Below, piece after piece: positions 46,338-53,689 of a DNA stretch of 64,000 bases. A program made the translations under genes and the position numbers. The notes under the pieces were generated by a model that was given only the letters and a program-made list of their open reading frames with translations, was not told the DNA's origin and did no database searches. The first letter of the stretch is position 1. The number at the start of each line of letters is the position of its first letter. Source of the DNA: Reichenbachiella faecimaris (GTDB taxonomy: Bacteria > Bacteroidota > Bacteroidia > Cytophagales > Cyclobacteriaceae); the NCBI RefSeq assembly GCF_900176375.1, contig NZ_FWYF01000001.1, forward strand, positions 124,001 to 188,000, given 5' to 3'.

Positions 46338-46736
46338 CAAAGGCTTGTGCTGTGAGCCAAACAGAGCGTTGGCCAGCAAGTGTATCGCAGGCAAAATCCT
46401 AATGCCTGAGAATAGCATATTTGAAAACGAACTGAACAATTACCCGAATAACGAAATTTTGATCGACAAGCTTTGCCTGAGATTCTCTTGCTCAGGGCTG
46501 GTCAGTGAGCCTTAGCTCACAAGCGGGTGGGAAAACTATTAATAGTCGTTTGGTCAGGGAACGGCCGAGCGATGGAATGTGCGCTGGCCGAGCGGCTATT
46601 TAATATAACGTCTAATTATATAACAACATCATAAGGAGCACTGAACCAGTGTACGTCCAGGAGCGTCAGCACGCAGAGATAATTTACCCGAGCGCCGTGG
46701 CGAGGGCAAGCGAAGAATGAGCGCAGACATAATATC

Positions 46737-46876
46737 ATTATATAACAATGATGGGTACTGGCATGAGCCGTGATTTGCTTTAACATAAAATCATTGCCGT
46801 TGATCGGACTCACATCCGATAACTGATTTTATGCTAAATGCTGCGCATACGCAAATCACTAGTAATGTTATATAAT
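46737..46876. repeat. 140 bp attC-like imperfect palindrome
   Basis: The ends are exact inverted copies, ATTATATAACA (46737-46747) and TGTTATATAAT (46866-46876). Inside, GTGATTTGC (46770-46778) pairs with GCAAATCAC (46851-46859). A 15-base arm (46779-46793) pairs with 46824-46838 with one mismatch, and ATCGG (46803-46807) pairs with CCGAT (46815-46819) across an 8-base loop. A 12-base bulge (46839-46850) lies only in the right arm. Nested imperfect arms with extrahelical bases and AAC/GTT at the ends are the architecture of integron attC sites (57-141 bp), although the end heptamers do not fit RYYYAAC/GTTRRRY exactly. Confidence 0.6.
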
Positions 46877-46890
46877 TTATATTATGTTAA
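46864..46890 (+). repeat. Right copy of the 13+9 bp direct repeat
   Basis: AATGTTATATAAT (46864-46876), a 5-base spacer and TTATGTTAA (46882-46890). The left copy lies at 43511-43540. This copy also forms the right end of the attC-like palindrome. Confidence 0.6.
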
Positions 46891-46960
46891 ATAAGGTCTA
46901 TACTTCAATTTGTTCATATTGTCTTGATATTGACTTTCAAAATATTATTAATCTATTATT

Positions 46961-46984
46961 GCTCATAAGTAAAGACTTATGAGC
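46961..46984. promoter_or_regulatory. Perfect inverted repeat across the start codon of the first recombinase
   Basis: GCTCATAAGT (46961-46970), spacer AAAG, ACTTATGAGC (46975-46984): ten paired bases with no mismatch. The recombinase ATG (46979-46981) is inside the right arm. It could be an operator for autoregulation, an mRNA hairpin hiding the start codon, or a recombinase core site with paired arms. Confidence 0.65.
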
Positions 46985-48130
46985 TACGTAAAAACAATTT
47001 CATTTCAAGAAAATTATAAACTACCTGTACTCTTTATCAACAGTACATCTAAACCTAGTTATTACTATTTCGAATATCTTCTCTTTAAACTAAGATATGC
47101 TCACCCTTTATCAACCTTAAGAGACAAAGCATATGCAGTCTCAAAATTTTATAACTATGCCCATCAAAATTTCAATCAAAACATTGATGCTTTAATTAAA
47201 AAAAACAGCTCTGACGAACTCGAAAAAATATTAAATGCTTATAAAATATATATTCTCAATACTCAATCAAAACAAGAATATTCAAATAAGTACAGATACG
47301 TTTTATTAAAAGCTCTTCGGGATTTCATAGAATATTATGTACAATCCAGATCACTTACGATTAACCTTCTACCCTACAATTCTATATTCTCTAAACTAAG
47401 GATTGAAACTTCAACAAAATTTAAAAAATCAAATCTGACAATTACGAAAGAATATCTTGAAATTGTCCTGCAAGTTGTATCTCCGGAAAGCGAATTAAAT
47501 CCATATCACCCAGATTTGGGTCTGAGATGGAGAAACTACATTATAATAAGAATTTTATATGAGACCGGAATACGTCTTGGAGAGCTAATGAGTTTAGATT
47601 TAAACTCATATTTTTCCTCCAATAAAAACTATTATTTGAGTATCGGATTAAGTGATAAAATTAACGACACCCGATTTTCGACTGGACTAATAAAAAATCC
47701 CCAAAGCGTTAGAAATGTAGCAATATCAGACGAACTGCATTCAATCATTCATCATTATGTAACTGTCATACGAAGAAAGGTTATTAATTTAAAAGAACAT
47801 AAGCAGCAGTTTTTAATAGTGTCAAATAGAGCGCGTTCAATATCAAAACATACGATATATCAAGTGCTGAACAAAGCTCAAGACAAAGCCAACATATTAA
47901 ATAATTCATCATATGATTTAAAACCACATGCATTTAGATATGCATTTGCAAATAGTTTTCTAAAATATCTTATTGAAATTGAACAATGTTCCCTCGAATT
48001 AGCAAAAGATAAACTCCGTTCTTCTATGGGCTGGGACAGCAAATCAACCATGCCAGACAAATATGCTGCAAATTACATTGCCCAGCTTGCTGATCAAGAT
48101 AACATCAAACGATTAAATTCAATTTATTAA
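46979..48130 (+). CDS. Tyrosine recombinase 1 of the trio (GinA/TnpA-like)
   Basis: 383 residues with a SAM-like N-domain (about 25-125) and a C-terminal catalytic domain. The catalytic residues are all visible: R199 in 'ETGIRLGELMSL', K239 in 'GLIKNPQS' as the likely beta-hairpin lysine, H317-A-F-R320 in 'LKPHAFRYAFANSFL', W352 in 'SMGWDSKS' and the nucleophile Y362 in 'MPDKYAANYI'. It should cut and rejoin DNA at specific sites. It is first of four tightly spaced genes (3 bp to the next), in the order and size range of Tn554 tnpABC and GInt ginABCD modules. It is A/T-rich compared with the left part of the window, suggesting transfer. Confidence 0.88.
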   Translation: MSYVKTISFQENYKLPVLFINSTSKPSYYYFEYLLFKLRYAHPLSTLRDKAYAVSKFYNYAHQNFNQNIDALIKKNSSDELEKILNAYKIYILNTQSKQEYSNKYRYVLLKALRDFIEYYVQSRSLTINLLPYNSIFSKLRIETSTKFKKSNLTITKEYLEIVLQVVSPESELNPYHPDLGLRWRNYIIIRILYETGIRLGELMSLDLNSYFSSNKNYYLSIGLSDKINDTRFSTGLIKNPQSVRNVAISDELHSIIHHYVTVIRRKVINLKEHKQQFLIVSNRARSISKHTIYQVLNKAQDKANILNNSSYDLKPHAFRYAFANSFLKYLIEIEQCSLELAKDKLRSSMGWDSKSTMPDKYAANYIAQLADQDNIKRLNSIY

Positions 48131-48133
48131 AGC

Positions 48134-49576
48134 ATGAACTACAAGTTTAATCGAATCGATACTATCAAGATTCAAAAAATAGGACAAGTTGGCAATGAAT
48201 ATTTTGAAATAGACTTAGCCAAAGACGTATGGCTCATTCGTCACTCAGGAATTCTCTACACAGTAGCGTGGAAAAAATTTTCAAAAGGACCAGAATTGGA
48301 GACTTATAAAGGTTTTATTGCTTCAAGATTAGAGACAAAGTCGCCATCAGTTATAACTAAAGACATGCGATTACTAAAATTTTTTAATAGTTGTCAAATG
48401 TCTTTTCTTGATATTCAGATAATTCCTGATCAACTAAAAGTAAGAATCAAAAATCTTTCATTAGACTATTACTCCTTTAAATCATATGTTCAATGGCTCA
48501 ATGAAAATACTTCTGTAAAAATTGAATCTAAATTAAACTTTGATATTATAGAATTACGCCCAAAATCAAGAAAGCCTTATCACAATTTGGAGTCGAAACA
48601 CTACGAGCTTTCCAAAAGAACGCAACATGATTTGATTAAACATTTTGAGAATAAACTAAACTACATTACCCGGTTCAATACGAAAAAAGTTCAAACTGGT
48701 CTTATGCTTATGATCTCCTATGAACTCGGATTACGTCCGATTCAAATACATGCGCTTAACATTGCTGACCTAACCATTCATACTCATAAAACTGAAAGGT
48801 TATGCTCTCTAAATATATTAAGTGTAAAAAAAAGATCAGAAAAGGAATACAAAAAAACAAAAAGAGCTATATCCATTAAATTGGGGAATAAGATAGCAGA
48901 GTATATATCTGCGAACAAGCTTGATCATTTAGACCCAATGTTCTTCTCTCCTCGTAATTTAGTGAGGTATTCATCTACCAAAATCTGCAAACTCATATCT
49001 GCAGAATTTCAAGAAATTGGTATCAATACTAAGGATTATTTCGGAAATACAATATTGAGACATAATTTGGCTCAATCACTTGCAAATCAAGGCAGCCCTT
49101 CCGAAATAATAGCATCAATATTGGGTCATAACTCTACTACAGCATCAAATGCTTATGTAAAAGCTGTACCAACAATTTCAAAAATCAAAACACAAGCTCT
49201 TGGGAAAAGCAAAAGGTTTACAGAAATAATTGATATGCTGATGACTGGAGAGCCAAAAAAAGAAGATGAAGTGAAAAAGGACCGCTGGGTTCATGGAGTA
49301 GTCGGCAATGGCTATATAGGTGGAATAGGTGGATGTGGATTACCTTCCAATAATCAATGTCCCAAAAATCCAATTTACTCCTGTTATACCTGTCAAAAAT
49401 TTCATCCCTTCAAAGATGGTCCTCATCAGGAAGTGCTAGATAAATTACAAGCAGAGGTACAGCTATTTATTGAACAAGCCACATCATCTGGAGATATACA
49501 ATTCAATCGCTCTATTGACCAACTTGAGTTAACAATAGAATCTGTTGTTCGAACTATTGAAAGGTTCAATAAATGA
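48134..49576 (+). CDS. Tyrosine recombinase 2 of the trio, with C-terminal Cys cluster
   Basis: 480 residues. The phage-integrase fold covers about 165-350: R201 in 'YELGLRPIQIHAL', the box II segment 'NTILRHNLAQSLANQG' with R309-H310 retained but Thr306 where the first His of HxxR normally stands, then G331-H332 in 'ILGHNSTTASNAYV' and nucleophile Y341. After the catalytic domain come four cysteines (C401, C409, C417, C420; 'CGLPSNNQCP...SCYTC') that could bind zinc, as in TnpB-like recombinases of Tn554-type elements. It overlaps the next gene by ATGA. The His-to-Thr change may alter or reduce catalysis. Confidence 0.85.
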   Translation: MNYKFNRIDTIKIQKIGQVGNEYFEIDLAKDVWLIRHSGILYTVAWKKFSKGPELETYKGFIASRLETKSPSVITKDMRLLKFFNSCQMSFLDIQIIPDQLKVRIKNLSLDYYSFKSYVQWLNENTSVKIESKLNFDIIELRPKSRKPYHNLESKHYELSKRTQHDLIKHFENKLNYITRFNTKKVQTGLMLMISYELGLRPIQIHALNIADLTIHTHKTERLCSLNILSVKKRSEKEYKKTKRAISIKLGNKIAEYISANKLDHLDPMFFSPRNLVRYSSTKICKLISAEFQEIGINTKDYFGNTILRHNLAQSLANQGSPSEIIASILGHNSTTASNAYVKAVPTISKIKTQALGKSKRFTEIIDMLMTGEPKKEDEVKKDRWVHGVVGNGYIGGIGGCGLPSNNQCPKNPIYSCYTCQKFHPFKDGPHQEVLDKLQAEVQLFIEQATSSGDIQFNRSIDQLELTIESVVRTIERFNK

Positions 49577-51663
49577 GAGAGCTATCAAAATTTATTGATG
49601 AACAAAAAAAGTATTTCAAGGAATCTGTACCTACAATTGTTTGGGATGATGATCGATGGGATGTTTCCCATTGGATACCAAATCGTGGGGTGGATCGCTA
49701 TATCATTTTTCAACCTATTAAATCTAAATTAATTAAGAGTAGAAATATATGTAAAATCATTCCTCTTGAATTTTCTGAATTTATGAAGGCATTAGCAGTT
49801 TATATGCATAGATCAAGAAAAACAGGATTTATGTCAGTCCGTAACTATGTCAATGAATTACGACGAATGTATTCTTTGGTCTTATTTATTAGGGGTGAAT
49901 CTGCCCCTTCCCTACTTTCTAATTGGCATTTTGAACAACTTCTTAGAACTCGAAAAGAAGAGAATTATAAAAATATTTATAATTCAGCTGCAAATATTAA
50001 ACTCATAGCCGATCTAATTGACAGGTTGAATATTTGTGAAACAAAAATAAATTTTCAACATGGATTAAAAAGTAAACACCACCATAACTCATTAAAATCG
50101 AACATTGTCAGCAATGACAATGAAAGAGATATTGATAAACTGCCCAGTTTAGAATTCTTTCAAGCATATGCCTATTGTACCAATAATCCTATTAATGAAA
50201 ATGAAGAAATACTTTTACGTACCATCGATTTATTAATAGCTCTTGGACAGAGAGGAAATGAGGTAACAGTTATACCATATGATTGCATTATAGAAAAATA
50301 TAATTACACTGATTCAGGCGAAATAATAAATGATGGTCATGGTAAACCTATTATGACGTATGGTTTAAAATACTTTAGCGAAAAAAACTTTGAACCTAAA
50401 ATACATTATTTATCAGATATTGATTGGCCTTTTGCAAAAAGAGCAATTGACAGACTCAAGATTTTAACTAAAGAAGCTCGGAATGTGGCATTGTTTCAGG
50501 AAGGAAATCCAGATAGAATTTGGGAGATCAAGCCAGATTCAATAATTAGCGACACCGAAATATCGAAATATTTACAGTTTAAGACTTTTTTAAACTTACA
50601 TACTTACTTGAGACGAAAAGGAGTTTATAAAGTTAGCTCTGATGCCGATCATGATCGTAATGAGAAATTCAGTTCCAATAGATTCTATAATTATAGATAC
50701 TATTATCGTGCTGGTGACATTGAAAATGTATTGAAAAATGATTTACCAGATCATTTTGATTTCCGTTCCAAATTTGATTCAAAAGTTGAAACTGTACTAA
50801 AAACATCGGAAATCCTTAGTATTAGATTTAATGGAGCATTTCAGTTCAAAATAAGGGGATCACATTTGAAAAAAATATTTCCCCATAGAACAACATTACC
50901 TGAAATAAATGGTGCTCTAGGCTCAAAGAGTGTTTATCAAACAATTTTTGAAAGACGTAACCTCACAGAAAAGGATGGGACTAGACTAGGAGCAACTTCT
51001 CACTCCTTTCGGCACTGGCGAAATACCATATATCAACTAACTGGTATGTCAGACGTTCAACAAGCTTTGGCATTGGGACGAAATGACATTTCCCAAAACA
51101 AATATTATCAACATGAAACATTAAAAGAAAAAACGGAAAATCACAGAAATTTTTTACGTTTTAATAACAATCAGGAAAAAATCACTTATCTTCAAAAAGG
51201 GATAAAAAATGGAACCATAAAAGGTTCAATAACCAATCTTTATGAAAAGATTAGAAAAGAGCAATCCGCAAGAGATGCTGATGAATTTCTAACCATACAT
51301 GCCAATTCACTGCACATTACTCCATTTGGAGGTTGTACACATGATTTTAGTCAAAACCCTTGTTTGAAACATCTTCAGTGCTGGAATGGTTGTTCGCATC
51401 TTCATAGAACTGGTACTGAGAATGAAACAAGAAGACTGACAGAATTGCTAGGTAGTCTAGAAAAACTCAAAGAAAAACAAGCCAAAGAATTACAAGAAGG
51501 ATCGGTCTGGACATCAGATTTGAATTCTAAGATTAGTAACTTAAGGAAAGTGTTGGATAATGATACAATTGATAATAGTAAAAAGCCATATCAAGTATTT
51601 CCAGATAGCCAATACATGCAAAATATAGGAAAAGATAAGACAAGTTCAACAACAGATGACTAA
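49573..51663 (+). CDS. Tyrosine recombinase 3 of the trio (large), with C-terminal Cys cluster
   Basis: 696 residues, the largest of the three. A long N-terminal region (1-190) precedes the catalytic domain, in which R227 ('ALGQRGNEVTVIP') and R480 are about 250 residues apart because of an insertion. Box II is intact: H477-S-F-R480-H481 ('TSHSFRHWRNT'). Box III has R503 where His or Trp is usual ('LALGRNDISQNKYYQH'), and the nucleophile is Y511 or Y512. A cysteine cluster follows (C588, C597, C603, C607; 'GGCTHDFSQNPCLKHLQCWNGCSH'). Overlap of eight bases with the next gene shows coupled translation. The match is to the large partner recombinase of GInt/Tn554-like modules. Confidence 0.85.
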   Translation: MRELSKFIDEQKKYFKESVPTIVWDDDRWDVSHWIPNRGVDRYIIFQPIKSKLIKSRNICKIIPLEFSEFMKALAVYMHRSRKTGFMSVRNYVNELRRMYSLVLFIRGESAPSLLSNWHFEQLLRTRKEENYKNIYNSAANIKLIADLIDRLNICETKINFQHGLKSKHHHNSLKSNIVSNDNERDIDKLPSLEFFQAYAYCTNNPINENEEILLRTIDLLIALGQRGNEVTVIPYDCIIEKYNYTDSGEIINDGHGKPIMTYGLKYFSEKNFEPKIHYLSDIDWPFAKRAIDRLKILTKEARNVALFQEGNPDRIWEIKPDSIISDTEISKYLQFKTFLNLHTYLRRKGVYKVSSDADHDRNEKFSSNRFYNYRYYYRAGDIENVLKNDLPDHFDFRSKFDSKVETVLKTSEILSIRFNGAFQFKIRGSHLKKIFPHRTTLPEINGALGSKSVYQTIFERRNLTEKDGTRLGATSHSFRHWRNTIYQLTGMSDVQQALALGRNDISQNKYYQHETLKEKTENHRNFLRFNNNQEKITYLQKGIKNGTIKGSITNLYEKIRKEQSARDADEFLTIHANSLHITPFGGCTHDFSQNPCLKHLQCWNGCSHLHRTGTENETRRLTELLGSLEKLKEKQAKELQEGSVWTSDLNSKISNLRKVLDNDTIDNSKKPYQVFPDSQYMQNIGKDKTSSTTDD

Positions 51664-52054
51664 GGTTAGTAAATTAAGGGGACAAAAGTTAACTGACGAA
51701 ATAGAGCGAATATGCCAGGAGTATATAAGTAAGGACCCTCGGGTAGCAAGGATTACTAGATCCCTAATTCAAAGAAAACTTGGTCAATCCAGCCGATCTA
51801 CGTTAGTAGGAGAAAGAGGTAAACTTATAGATCATTATGCAGATCAGCAACGCAGAAATTTTAACATCACCAAAACAGGAATTAGGAAAAAAACAGATGA
51901 TGAAAAGTTAGTTAAACTCAGAATTGAAAATGAACAATTAAAAAGAGAAAGAGACCAAGCTGTTGCTGACTATGCATCAATAATGAATGGTTTAAAAATG
52001 AAAGGCATTAATTTGGAAGATGTCCTCTACCCTATTTTTAATCCACACGAATAA
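51656..52054 (+). CDS. Small coiled-coil accessory protein of the recombinase module (DUF6262/TnpC-like)
   Basis: 132 residues. The N-terminal half is helical with an HTH-like segment ('DPRVARITRSLIQRKLGQSSRSTLVGERGKLIDHY'), followed by a basic linker and a C-terminal coiled coil ('DDEKLVKLRIENEQLKRERDQAVADYASIMNGLK'). This is the profile of TnpC of Tn554 and of the fourth gene (ginD) in GInt modules, thought to be a DNA-binding helper that sets orientation or efficiency of recombination. It overlaps the third recombinase by eight bases, so all four proteins are made together. Confidence 0.8.
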   Translation: MTKVSKLRGQKLTDEIERICQEYISKDPRVARITRSLIQRKLGQSSRSTLVGERGKLIDHYADQQRRNFNITKTGIRKKTDDEKLVKLRIENEQLKRERDQAVADYASIMNGLKMKGINLEDVLYPIFNPHE

Positions 52055-52092
52055 TTTTATTCACTATCATTAGATAGAACAAAAATGTTTAG

Positions 52093-52296
52093 CTAGCCGA
52101 ATATACCATACTCAATTCTACCCAATGCATTATATACCTCCAATCTACCCATACCACTATCTAGCAGTTCAACTGGCTTTTTGTTTGCAAGATTTCTACA
52201 AGGCAACGTTAGCCATTCGATAAAATATTCTCTGTCTTCGAACACATCCTCACCAAACTGGTATATGAGTTCAAAGGTAATCTCTTTCGTTTTCAT
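52093..52296 (-). CDS. Orphan MbcA/ParS/Xre-type toxin-binding domain protein
   Basis: 67 residues. From about residue 17, 'DVFEDREYFIEWLTLPCRNLANKKPVELLDSGMGRLEVYNALGRIEYGIFG' follows the C-terminal toxin-binding domain of MbcA/ParS/Xre antitoxins closely ('vFgd...a..WL.tPn..L.g..P.elLdt..G...v...L.rieyGv'). The DNA-binding HTH that normally precedes it is absent. Known members neutralise RES-domain NAD-degrading toxins or related ADP-ribosyltransferases; no RES gene is in view. It follows the metallophosphoesterase by 37 bases on the same strand. Confidence 0.75.
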   Translation of the reverse strand: MKTKEITFELIYQFGEDVFEDREYFIEWLTLPCRNLANKKPVELLDSGMGRLEVYNALGRIEYGIFG

Positions 52297-52333
52297 ATGT
52301 CAAGGCAATAATTTATTAGCACTCACTCCGATA

Positions 52334-53098
52334 TTACAATTCAACACATTTTTTATACTCAAAATCCGTGTGCTCCATTTGAAAACTGTAGCCGAATTGG
52401 TTAGATATAAACTTCACCCCAAGTATATCTACATCTTTATTCCAATGATTATGGCCATAGATCCAGTAGTCGATATCCCAGTCTCGGATTCGGTTTTCTA
52501 GATCCGCTACGAAGTACCGGTTGATAATAGGTCCTAAATAATTGTCATTACTTTTTGGATAGCCATTCGCTTGCTGACATGGAACAAAATGGGAAACCAC
52601 AACTCTAGGGCGTTTCTTATCGAGACTCAGTACTTTGTTGAGCCAGGTAACTGCTTTCCCATGAAGGTTATCATGCTGAGTGTATTTAAATGGACCATCT
52701 GCGTATTTGCACTGTCTGAAATCAGCAATGTGTGATTTGATTAAAGAGGTGTTGACTCTTGACCAAAGTGTGGTGAATATTAAATCTACTCCTTCAATGG
52801 TAACCACCTGATGATTCAAATATCGAACATTCGTGTAGATGGTGAGTTCTAGGTTAAATGAAGCTGCAACATTTCCTTTTTTATAAAACTCGTGATTTCC
52901 TGGAATAATATATACTTCCTGCCAATGGTCGGATAAGTATTGAAAAAACTCGGGTCGAGTGACTTGACCACCTGAAATGATATCTATGTCACCTGCCAGA
53001 ATCAGATACGGAGCTACAGGCTTTATCTTATTCCGCATAAGAAAGTGATAGTTTTCGTCAAATTCGACATGGAGATCAGATGCGTATTGAAATCTCAT
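52334..53098 (-). CDS. Calcineurin-like metallophosphoesterase
   Basis: 254 residues from the ATG at 53098, chosen because 'MRFQYASDLHVEF' is the usual family start and it lies one base after the upstream stop; the frame stays open 105 bases further but inside the upstream gene. All metal-binding blocks are present: 'SDLHVEF' (DxH), 'LAGDIDI' (GD), 'IIPGNHEFY' (GNHE), 'VVSHFVP' (SH) and 'YGHNHWN' (GHxH). It should hydrolyse phosphate esters or cyclic nucleotides in the cytoplasm with two metal ions. It is the third gene in an operon of RHH-like, small hypothetical and phosphoesterase genes. Substrate unknown; nucleic acid or a signalling nucleotide are possibilities. Confidence 0.88.
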   Translation of the reverse strand: MRFQYASDLHVEFDENYHFLMRNKIKPVAPYLILAGDIDIISGGQVTRPEFFQYLSDHWQEVYIIPGNHEFYKKGNVAASFNLELTIYTNVRYLNHQVVTIEGVDLIFTTLWSRVNTSLIKSHIADFRQCKYADGPFKYTQHDNLHGKAVTWLNKVLSLDKKRPRVVVSHFVPCQQANGYPKSNDNYLGPIINRYFVADLENRIRDWDIDYWIYGHNHWNKDVDILGVKFISNQFGYSFQMEHTDFEYKKCVEL

Positions 53099-53099
53099 A

Positions 53100-53366
53100 T
53101 TAGGGCGTTTCTTCTTTCTTTTTATTTGGCTTTTCGCATTTGTCATTATTTGACTTATCTGAGTTCTTTTTTCTATCAGAGAATTGAACATAAAAAGGTT
53201 CAAAGTACCTTAATCTTCCATCTTCAAGTTCTACGAGTACATGAGTCTCACTGTGGTAATTTGCCAGCTTGTAAACGAAACGATGAAAGAATCCCTTTAT
53301 GCTTTTTCCTTTGTCGTTTACAAGAACTGGTCTTAGCTCATTTTTGCCAGTCATAACTAAATTCAA
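53100..53366 (-). CDS. Small hypothetical protein of the phosphoesterase operon
   Basis: 88 residues. A small beta-rich domain ('KNELRPVLVNDKGKSIKGFFHRFVYKLANYHSETHVLVELEDGRLRYFEPFYVQFSD') is followed by a charged Lys/Asn tail. Its ATG overlaps the stop of the upstream RHH-like gene (ATGA), and its stop is one base before the phosphoesterase start, so the three are translationally coupled. I do not recognise a family; the barrel-like pattern may bind RNA, DNA or a partner. Confidence 0.65.
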   Translation of the reverse strand: MNLVMTGKNELRPVLVNDKGKSIKGFFHRFVYKLANYHSETHVLVELEDGRLRYFEPFYVQFSDRKKNSDKSNNDKCEKPNKKKEETP

Positions 53367-53578
53367 TCTCGAAATTGGTTCATAATATCTCTATTGATAT
53401 CGGATTGATATTGTCTTTTCCAGTGAGCTAAAATATTATATGTTAAATCAGCTAAGGCTATATTATAGTGATTGGCAGTTCTTTTGAGAAATAAATGTAA
53501 GTCTTCATCCAAATTTACCGTCCTATACTTACTACTCTTTGGCTCAGTTCTCGCCTTAACAAACTGTTCTAATTCCAT
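53363..53578 (-). CDS. Small ribbon-helix-helix-like protein
   Basis: 71 residues from the ATG at 53578; an upstream ATG at 53611 is possible. 'SKYRTVNLDEDLHLFLKRTANHYNIALADLTYNILAHWKRQY' has a strand followed by two helices, the pattern of Arc/MetJ/ParG-type DNA-binding proteins. It is the first gene of the minus-strand phosphoesterase operon and lies across from the Xre regulator, with the 24 bp palindrome between them. It may be a second regulator of the locus. The call is by pattern only. Confidence 0.6.
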   Translation of the reverse strand: MELEQFVKARTEPKSSKYRTVNLDEDLHLFLKRTANHYNIALADLTYNILAHWKRQYQSDINRDIMNQFRD

Positions 53579-53630
53579 AATCAAATTATTCTGCTTAAAA
53601 ATGGCGGTCAAGATATAAAAACTAAATTAC

Positions 53631-53654
53631 ATCCACAGACTATAGTCTGTGGAT
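53631..53654. promoter_or_regulatory. Perfect 24 bp palindrome, C-box-like operator
   Basis: ATCCACAGACTA (53631-53642) is followed immediately by its exact reverse complement (53643-53654), with no mismatch. The core GACTATAGTC is close to the GACT..AGTC half-site pairs bound by restriction-modification controller (C) proteins. It sits between the divergent RHH-like gene (start 53578) and the Xre gene (start 53690), 35 bases before the latter. A likely binding site for the Xre dimer; a promoter-like 'CTACTTTG' follows at 53672-53679. Confidence 0.75.
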
Positions 53655-53689
53655 AGCAGTCTTCGCATAATCTACTTTGGTCTCCATAA

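Larger units (their letters stand above)
45944..46978. other. Gene-free, repeat- and hairpin-rich region upstream of the recombinases
   Basis: About 1 kb with no believable gene and a base composition visibly more G/C-rich than the genes around it. It holds a 12 bp direct repeat GTGTGTTGGGAG (45977-45988 and 46147-46158), the inverted repeat CTTAACAT-T-ATGTTAAG (46072-46088), a palindromic repeat at 46282-46337, a 140 bp attC-like palindrome (46737-46876), and two further copies of ATTATATAACA or its complement. The composition and density of imperfect palindromes suggest remnants of recombination sites, not regulatory DNA. Confidence 0.65.

Noticed and set aside
46079-46360. A 93-codon minus-strand open frame in the gene-free region
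   Set aside because: It is produced by translating the intergenic palindrome at 46282-46337; no domain pattern and no start context.
45944-46978. CRISPR array
   Set aside because: The direct repeats are only 12 bp, occur twice and lack regular spacing; no cas gene is in the window.
46961-52054. RIT (recombinases in trio) element
   Set aside because: Three recombinases are present, but I found no flanking long terminal inverted repeats, and the fourth DUF6262-like gene fits Tn554/GInt modules better.
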